Below are positions 59,287 through 64,000 of a DNA stretch of 64,000 nt, one piece after another (the first letter of the stretch is position 1; every line of letters begins with the position of its first letter). This DNA comes from UBA1479 sp040218445. GTDB lineage: Bacteria; Pseudomonadota; Alphaproteobacteria; Rhodospirillales; Casp-alpha2. Both the position numbers and the translations under genes were made by a program. Under the pieces are notes generated by a model that saw only the letters and a list, made by a program, of their open reading frames with translations, had not been told where the DNA came from and did not search any database. The DNA is taken from assembly GCA_040218445.1 (NCBI GenBank), contig JAVJRK010000011.1:248001-312000 (forward strand). Direction: 5' to 3'.

Positions 59287-59964
59287 ATGACCGTCGGATT
59301 TCGTATCAAGAAAACCTGGAACCGGATTTCACCGGACCTGATCGAGCAATTCAAACCGATCCCCGTCGCCAATGTGGGCGACTGCATGTCCCGCATGTAT
59401 GCGGGCAGCAATGCACTGCGTCCCATGCATCGTGACGGCGTCCTGGCGGGCCCGGCTTTCACCGTTCTGAGCCGTCCCGGCGACAATTTGATGCTGCACA
59501 AGGCCATCGATACAGCCCAACCCGGCGACGTCATCGTCGTCGATGCCGGCGGCGATCTGACCAACGCCCTGTTCGGTGAAATGATGCTGATGCAAGCCAT
59601 CAAGCGCGGCATCGCAGGCTTGGTGATCAACGGGGCCGTGCGCGACCGGGATGCATTCCTGGATCACAACCTGCCCGTGTTCGCCGCCGGCGTGACCCAC
59701 CGCGGCCCCTACAAGGACGGCCCCGGCGAGATCGGATTCCCGATCAGCCTATACGGCATGAACATCAATCCGGGCGATCTAATCCTGGGGGACTGCGATG
59801 GCGTACTCTGCGTGCCGACGGACCAGGCCGAAACCGTTCTTGAAGCGGCCCGTGCGAAGAACGATGCCGAAGAAAAGCAGATGAAGGCAATCGCCGACGG
59901 CACCGTCGACCGCAGCTGGGTCGACAAGGCGCTTAATGATAAAGGCTGTGAATTCGTCGATTAA
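59287..59964 (+). CDS. ligK: RraA/LigK-family aldolase (4-carboxy-4-hydroxy-2-oxoadipate aldolase-like)
   Basis: 225 residues. GAVRDRDAFL (catalytic Arg/Asp loop, about 119-128) and DAGGDLTNALFGEMMLMQAIKRG (split; about 82-105) mark the HMG/CHA aldolase-RraA fold. It would cleave 4-carboxy-4-hydroxy-2-oxoadipate to pyruvate and oxaloacetate. The alternative, RraA (an RNase E inhibitor), is unlikely because of the upstream LigJ-like gene. Length matches LigK (about 228). Confidence 0.78.
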   Translation: MTVGFRIKKTWNRISPDLIEQFKPIPVANVGDCMSRMYAGSNALRPMHRDGVLAGPAFTVLSRPGDNLMLHKAIDTAQPGDVIVVDAGGDLTNALFGEMMLMQAIKRGIAGLVINGAVRDRDAFLDHNLPVFAAGVTHRGPYKDGPGEIGFPISLYGMNINPGDLILGDCDGVLCVPTDQAETVLEAARAKNDAEEKQMKAIADGTVDRSWVDKALNDKGCEFVD

Positions 59965-60085
59965 TCCCCCGTCCGGCTGTTCGTTGCGAGACAAAGCCCG
60001 CCGCCGTCAATAATATGGTCGGCAACGGACGGTGCCTCAGCATCGTCCAAAAAACGCAACCCGACCTCATGGGAGAGACAGCCAA

Positions 60086-60841
60086 ATGGCGAATGGAACT
60101 TTGGCGGGGAAGACCGCCGTCATCACCGGATCATCACGCAACATCGGCAAGGCCACGGCCTTGGCACTTGCCGCCGACGGGGCCAACATCGTCGTCAACG
60201 GTGTGCAGGATCAAGCCGCCGCCGACGAGGTGGTCAAGGAAATCGAAGCCCTTGGCGGCAAGGCTATCGCCAAATTGGCCGACGCATCCAAGCGTGACGA
60301 TTGCGATGCGTTGATCGCTGCCGCAGCCGACGCTTTCGGCAGCGTCGATATCGTCGTGGTCAACGCCTCGACCCGGGGCCAGTGTCCGTTCCTGGATATG
60401 AGCCACGACGAATTCCGCAAAGTCATCGATTTGACCCTGGACAGCGCCTTTTTCCTTTGTCAGGCAGCCGTCCCGCATATGCAGAAGGCCGGCTGGGGCC
60501 GGGTCGTGACCCTGGGCGGTGTGTCGACCTATGTCGGTATGCCCGACCGCGTTCATAATCTTGCGGGCAAGGCGGCGATCGTCGGCTTTACCCGGGGGAT
60601 CGCCCGCGAATTCGCCGCCGATGGCGTTACGGCCAACGTGGTGGCCCCCGGTGCGACCGAGACGGTACGCCCGGCTTCGGCCGGTGCGGGCAACAATCGC
60701 GCAGCCATGAACATCCCCGTGGGCCGCCTGGGCGACGTCAAGGAAATGGCCGCGACGGTCAGATTCCTGTGCCAGCCCGATGCCGCCTATATCACCGGCC
60801 AGACCATCCATGTGAACGGTGGCTTGTATTACGGCACGTAA
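60086..60841 (+). CDS. SDR-family protein lacking the catalytic Ser and Tyr
   Basis: 251 residues with an intact cofactor loop (TGSSRNIGKA, residues 14-23) and VNASTRG. In the active-site segment LGGVSTYVGMPDRVHNLAGK the usual Ser (145) is Gly and the usual Tyr (158) is Asn, while Lys162 is retained. FabG-like fold and C-terminal VAPGATETVR are normal. It may be a non-reductase SDR, a different catalyst or a cofactor-binding regulator. GGGAGAGA precedes the ATG. The gene converges on the CitE-like gene, 29 bases away. Confidence 0.78.
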   Translation: MANGTLAGKTAVITGSSRNIGKATALALAADGANIVVNGVQDQAAADEVVKEIEALGGKAIAKLADASKRDDCDALIAAAADAFGSVDIVVVNASTRGQCPFLDMSHDEFRKVIDLTLDSAFFLCQAAVPHMQKAGWGRVVTLGGVSTYVGMPDRVHNLAGKAAIVGFTRGIAREFAADGVTANVVAPGATETVRPASAGAGNNRAAMNIPVGRLGDVKEMAATVRFLCQPDAAYITGQTIHVNGGLYYGT

Positions 60842-60869
60842 GTAACAGGCCAAAGGCCCGCCGGCGCGC

Positions 60870-61739
60870 TCAGCTTTCCTGGATTTCCCGCCATAGGTCG
60901 AGCGTCCGCCGGGCCTGGTCGACAATCGGATAATCGATGAAGTAGCCGTCCATCTGGATGGAAGCAAGGCCTTGTGCCTCGGCCTCGTCGAAGGCGGCAA
61001 CGACCTTTTCGGCAAACGTAATCTGGTCTTCCGTCGGTGTGAATACGCCGTTTACCGGCGCCAATTGATCGGGGTGGATGCACAACTTGCCCTGATATCC
61101 CATGTCGCGAACCTTATCGGCCGAGCGGACCAAGCCTTCAATATCCTTGATATGGATCCATACGGAATCGACCGGCGGCTCCAATCCTTCGGCGCGGGAA
61201 GCAAGTGCAATTTCGGCCCGGGCGTGATCGATTTCAGTTTCTTCCAGGGTCCAACGCATGCCCATGTCCTTGGTGTAATCACCGGCCCCGAAGCTCAGCC
61301 GCCGCACGCGGGTGTCGGCCGCGGCGATCTGGCGCACATTCGCCACGCCCTTGCCGGTTTCGATGATCGGCAAAAGGTCGATGGTACCGACCTCCATGCC
61401 CTTATCCTTTTCAATATGCGTGAGGATCCAATCGACGGCGATCACTTGCGCTGCCTCTTCCACCTTCGGCAGGATCAGCCCGGTCAGCCAGGGCCCGGTC
61501 ACGGCCAGGATATCGTTGAAACAGAATTCCGTATCCCAGGCGTTGACCCGAACATATCCCCGCTTGCCGGGGTGTTGTTTCAGGGCCTCGACCACCATGG
61601 CGCGGGTCGCCGGTTTTTCAGCCACGGCGACGGCGTCTTCCAGGTCAAGGATGATCGCATCGCAGTCAAGGGTGAACGATTTTTCAACCCGGCGCGGATG
61701 GTTACCGGGGGCAAACAGATAGGTACGATGGACGGCCAT
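60870..61739 (-). CDS. HpcH/HpaI aldolase / CitE-like lyase family protein
   Basis: 289 residues. LFAPGNHPRRVEKSF near residue 8, DAIILDLEDAVAVAEK with the metal-binding Glu/Asp, LILPKVEEA, PIIETGKGVANV and FGAGDYTKDMG are the CitE/HpcH motifs. Members split citramalyl-CoA, malyl-CoA or 4-hydroxy-2-oxo acids. It is not next to citD or citF, so a citrate lyase complex is unlikely. A citramalyl-CoA or malyl-CoA lyase would suit the CoA-linked genes in the window. Confidence 0.85.
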   Translation of the reverse strand: MAVHRTYLFAPGNHPRRVEKSFTLDCDAIILDLEDAVAVAEKPATRAMVVEALKQHPGKRGYVRVNAWDTEFCFNDILAVTGPWLTGLILPKVEEAAQVIAVDWILTHIEKDKGMEVGTIDLLPIIETGKGVANVRQIAAADTRVRRLSFGAGDYTKDMGMRWTLEETEIDHARAEIALASRAEGLEPPVDSVWIHIKDIEGLVRSADKVRDMGYQGKLCIHPDQLAPVNGVFTPTEDQITFAEKVVAAFDEAEAQGLASIQMDGYFIDYPIVDQARRTLDLWREIQES

Positions 61740-61795
61740 TGGATGTTCCGTTGTGGTCTATTGTGGTTGGATGGGTGGGTGGTTGTGTGCGGCTT

Positions 61796-62035
61796 TCAAG
61801 ATTGGGGCCGCTTGGCAAGATCCGGGCGGTCTTCTTCCGGATCGGGCTCGTAACAGGAATGCGGATTTTCATCGAACGCCTTGGTCACGCCTGAAATGAA
61901 ATCCTGAATGTCCTGCGCTGTTTTGGACGCCGCATCCGCACTGGGCGAAGGCGCTTGTTCACCCGCCGCCGACACATGGGCGGGAACGGTGAGAACCAGC
62001 ATGCCTACAAGGCATAAAGCGGCACGGAGCAGCAC
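61796..62035 (-). CDS. Small secreted protein (79 aa), GTG start
   Basis: Starts at GTG 62035, with AAGGAGG five bases upstream. The product begins with a signal peptide (MLLRAALCLVGMLVLTVP, cleavage near AHVSA-AG), leaving about 54 mature residues with a single Cys in HSCYEPDPEEDRPDLAK and an amphipathic helix DIQDFISGVTKAFD. Unknown function. It lies between the CitE-like and M81 peptidase genes on the same strand and may be secreted or periplasmic. Confidence 0.6.
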   Translation of the reverse strand: MLLRAALCLVGMLVLTVPAHVSAAGEQAPSPSADAASKTAQDIQDFISGVTKAFDENPHSCYEPDPEEDRPDLAKRPQS

Positions 62036-62088
62036 GGCATCCTCCTTTAAGGGATGGATGGATATGATACGCCTGTTACCCCGAACTG

Positions 62089-63624
62089 TCACCACGCAGG
62101 CAAAGTCCAAGTCGTATCCTGATCCAGGGGAAATACGGGACGGCACAAATCCCCCCATTCGAAATTTCTGAACACCGGTGATGTCAGCCCCGGGCAATCG
62201 ACCTCGATGACGTTTTCCGGCGCGAAAAATTCGTCGAACCCGGCCCGGAAATGGCCGCGTGATTTGACGACCACGGTACGGACCTGGGCGATGTCGACGC
62301 CGAACATCTCCAGCATTGCAGGATCGGCGCATTGCTTGCGGTGGGTGCCGACGGCAACCCGCAGGCCACCGATTTCAAGCAGCGCTGCCGGACCGACGCT
62401 GAGGGCGCGGCCCCGCAAAATGCCGCGGCGCCCGACGAACGAGCCGTCGGTGACCTTTAAAACACGCGCCTGAACGTCAAAAGCCTCTTCAAACGCGGTA
62501 CGGGGGCTGCTGTTGAAGCGTGCGGTGATGTCCGCCCCCTCACCCGCTTCGTGCGCGGTTTGCGCCACGGCTCCGTCGATCACGACCCCTATCACGACAC
62601 CATCTGCCTGGGCCTCGATCAAAGCACGCAGCAGGTAACTGGTGCTGCCGGTCCCGCCCCCGCCGGGATTATCGGCGACGTCGGCCAGAATTTTGGCCGG
62701 CAGCGCCTTGTCCTTGCCGCACGCCACGGCCATGGCCACGGCATCGGAAATCGGCGTCAGTGTTTTCTGGTAGCGTTCGTGATCATCCCAAAGACGTTGA
62801 GCCAACTCACCTGCAAGCGCCCGCGCGGCGGTCTGATCGTCACGTGCCGTCACAATCACTGACATGCCGCATTTGGGACTGTCCGAATAGATGAACCCGG
62901 CCGCGATCGAGACGTTCAGGATTTTACCGCCGGATGCCTGCTGGGCCGCCTGCCCCGCATTAATGATGTCCGCATAAGGCCCCACCGCCGTCAACAAGAC
63001 AACCGAGGGGGCCGCGATCGGTACCTTTACGAACGCGGTCTTCGGCCGCATGCCATTCCACATTTCATCCATGGCGCAGGCGGCTTCACCGGCGCGTTCA
63101 CGTTGATCGACATGGGGGTTGGTCAAATAGGAAATCAGGACATCCGCCTGTTCCGCCATCTTGGGCGATACGTTGGTGTGCAGATCCAGCGTCGCGATCA
63201 GGGGAACGTCGGACCCGACGATGTCCCGCACCCGGCCGTACAGCAATCCATCCGGGTCCGTTTCGTGTTCGGCCCGCATCGCACCGTGGCTGACGATATA
63301 GACACCGTCCAACGGCCCGGCAGCCTTCAAGCGGGTTTCGACCTCGCTCACGAACCGGTCGAAGAACTGTTTTTCAACCGGACCACCCGGTTCCGCATCG
63401 CCGACCAGGATCGGCACCAGTTCCCAGGAATCGGGGCGGAGTTTCTCCATCTGCTGGCAGAAGGCATTGACCTCGGACGGAAGGCACGGGTTCGGCTTGG
63501 CCAGTTCTGCAATAATGTCGTCGCCGGCCAACAGGCAGCGTCGCTTATAATCAGCCTCGGTCGTGGCCGGGGCAAAAGCGTTGCTTTCAAGAAGAAAACC
63601 GAGGATCGCAATACGTTTGGTCAT
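62089..63624 (-). CDS. M81-family metallopeptidase (MlrC-like)
   Basis: 511 residues, usual length for the microcystinase C family. Zinc-ligand candidates are Asp/His in LIATLDLHTNVSPKM (about 140-154) and His in YLTNPHVDQRERAGE (about 165-179). The C-terminal MlrC domain has FVGRRGILRGRA and KSRGHFRAGFDEFFAP. In many genomes such peptidases sit next to dipeptide ABC transporters, as here. Its substrate is probably a peptide or amide taken up by that transporter. Confidence 0.87.
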   Translation of the reverse strand: MTKRIAILGFLLESNAFAPATTEADYKRRCLLAGDDIIAELAKPNPCLPSEVNAFCQQMEKLRPDSWELVPILVGDAEPGGPVEKQFFDRFVSEVETRLKAAGPLDGVYIVSHGAMRAEHETDPDGLLYGRVRDIVGSDVPLIATLDLHTNVSPKMAEQADVLISYLTNPHVDQRERAGEAACAMDEMWNGMRPKTAFVKVPIAAPSVVLLTAVGPYADIINAGQAAQQASGGKILNVSIAAGFIYSDSPKCGMSVIVTARDDQTAARALAGELAQRLWDDHERYQKTLTPISDAVAMAVACGKDKALPAKILADVADNPGGGGTGSTSYLLRALIEAQADGVVIGVVIDGAVAQTAHEAGEGADITARFNSSPRTAFEEAFDVQARVLKVTDGSFVGRRGILRGRALSVGPAALLEIGGLRVAVGTHRKQCADPAMLEMFGVDIAQVRTVVVKSRGHFRAGFDEFFAPENVIEVDCPGLTSPVFRNFEWGDLCRPVFPLDQDTTWTLPAW

Positions 63625-63661
63625 GGTCTGGTATCGTCCTTTCGAAGCACCCTAGGCATAA

Positions 63662-63687
63662 GAAAAGGCGGCCGAAGCCGCCTTTTC
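63662..63687 (-). terminator. Rho-independent terminator after the ABC permease gene
   Basis: GAAAAGGCGGC/GCCGCCTTTTC forms a perfect 11-bp stem with a CGAA loop; on the minus strand TTTTCTT follows. It lies 25 bases beyond the permease stop. The symmetry with flanking A and T runs would work in both directions. Confidence 0.8.
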
Positions 63688-63711
63688 CCATAACAACAGT
63701 CATATGGACCG

Positions 63712-64000
63712 TTAGCGCGAACGCAGTTTCGGATCCAGGGTATCGCGCACAGCGTCCCCGAACAGGTTGAAACCGAACACGCTGAGCGAGATCGCGACGC
63801 CGGGATAGATGGCGACCCAAGGAGCGCCTTCGAAGAACTCGGAGGCGTTGGTCAGCATCAGACCCCAGGCCGGAACCGGGTCCTGAACACCCAGCCCCAG
63901 GAACGACAGCGAAGCTTCAAGAAGAATCGCCTGCCCCAGGAAGGTGGTCAGCATGATCAAGAATGGCGCCATGACGTTCGGCACCATGTGGCGCAGGATG
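63712..64000 (-). CDS. DppC/OppC-family ABC transporter permease, N-terminus cut by window edge
   Basis: Only the last 95 or so residues are in the window. The cytoplasmic EAA-type region is SLSFLGLGVQDPVPAWGLML, the diagnostic C-terminal motif of peptide/nickel-type permeases (DppC/OppC), followed by the last helix and the tail GDAVRDTLDPKLRSR. It probably belongs with other dipeptide transporter genes beyond the window. The adjacent M81 peptidase gene is on the same strand but separated by a terminator. Confidence 0.88.
   Translation of the reverse strand, partial: ILRHMVPNVMAPFLIMLTTFLGQAILLEASLSFLGLGVQDPVPAWGLMLTNASEFFEGAPWVAIYPGVAISLSVFGFNLFGDAVRDTLDPKLRSR

Overview
The window is GC-rich, densely coded DNA from a free-living alphaproteobacterium, most likely a marine Rhodospirillales-type organism. 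The evidence is the number of organic-acid transporters (tripartite tricarboxylate, TRAP-TAXI, MFS), the MmgE/PrpD, CaiB, Ldh-family and isocitrate-lyase-superfamily enzymes, an AmtB/GlnK pair with typical proteobacterial motifs, and palindromic CGTCA...TGACG intergenic repeats. The organism assignment is an inference. I see no tRNA, rRNA, CRISPR array, prophage or insertion sequence. The window reads as a catabolic region.

Layout. 0-0.6 kb: a ParDE-type toxin-antitoxin pair (toxin cut by the window edge) with a palindromic operator and an intergenic repeat. 0.6-5.4 kb: a sulfolactate/sulfopyruvate module, comD-comE-slcC-comC, with a divergent GntR/UTRA regulator and a cupin of the cysteine-dioxygenase type. 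5.4-6.3 kb: about 900 bases without a convincing gene. 6.3-15 kb: short-chain dehydrogenase, aldehyde dehydrogenase, orphan histidine kinase, SnoaL-like protein, a second two-subunit thiamine-pyrophosphate decarboxylase, and a complete TctA/TctB/TctC transporter. 15-20 kb: a gamma-glutamyltransferase-family protein, then a receiver-Hpt pair behind a sigma-54 promoter, converging on a LuxO-like sigma-54 activator. 20-29 kb: MFS carriers, GST, alpha/beta-hydrolase, chromene-carboxylate-isomerase-like protein, crotonase, ketopantoate-reductase-like protein, MmgE/PrpD and a DUF1932 dehydrogenase. 29-33 kb: a TRAP-TAXI transporter. 33.8-35.9 kb: an Ldh-family oxidoreductase and a ketopantoate-reductase-like protein. 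35.9-46.7 kb: a long minus-strand cluster with LeuB-, LeuC- and LeuD-like enzymes, a four-domain rhodanese, CoA-transferase, acyl-CoA dehydrogenase, MaoC hydratase and MmgE/PrpD, facing a LysR regulator; a hydroxypyruvate-isomerase-like gene follows. 46.7-48.5 kb: amtB-glnK. 48.6-55.1 kb: two isocitrate-lyase/PEP-mutase-superfamily lyases, a crotonase, a 2-hydroxyacid dehydrogenase, a diguanylate cyclase, a TauD-type dioxygenase and a DOPA-dioxygenase-like protein. 55.3-56.4 kb: a secreted/membrane pair of unknown function. 56.4-64 kb: HAD dehalogenase, crotonase, LigJ-like hydratase, LigK/RraA-like aldolase, an unusual SDR, CitE-like lyase, an M81 metallopeptidase and the end of a peptide-type ABC permease.

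How the genes may work together. The clearest pathway is interconversion of (S)- and (R)-sulfolactate through sulfopyruvate (SlcC, ComC) with decarboxylation to sulfoacetaldehyde (ComDE); sulfolyase, sulfoacetaldehyde acetyltransferase and a sulfite exporter are not in the window. A second ComDE-like pair sits next to a TctABC importer and an aldehyde dehydrogenase, which suggests uptake of a 2-oxo acid or its precursor, decarboxylation, then oxidation of the aldehyde. The 36-45 kb cluster contains every enzyme class needed to activate, dehydrogenate, hydrate and isomerise a branched dicarboxylic acid. LigJ plus LigK form the last two steps of the protocatechuate 4,5-cleavage route.

Most notable for follow-up: the LuxO-like activator with the Hpt/receiver pair and its sigma-54 promoter; the second split decarboxylase with the TctABC module; the LeuBCD-like/rhodanese cluster; an SDR that has lost its catalytic Ser and Tyr; and identical or near-identical TTGTATACA palindromes upstream of two distant loci.
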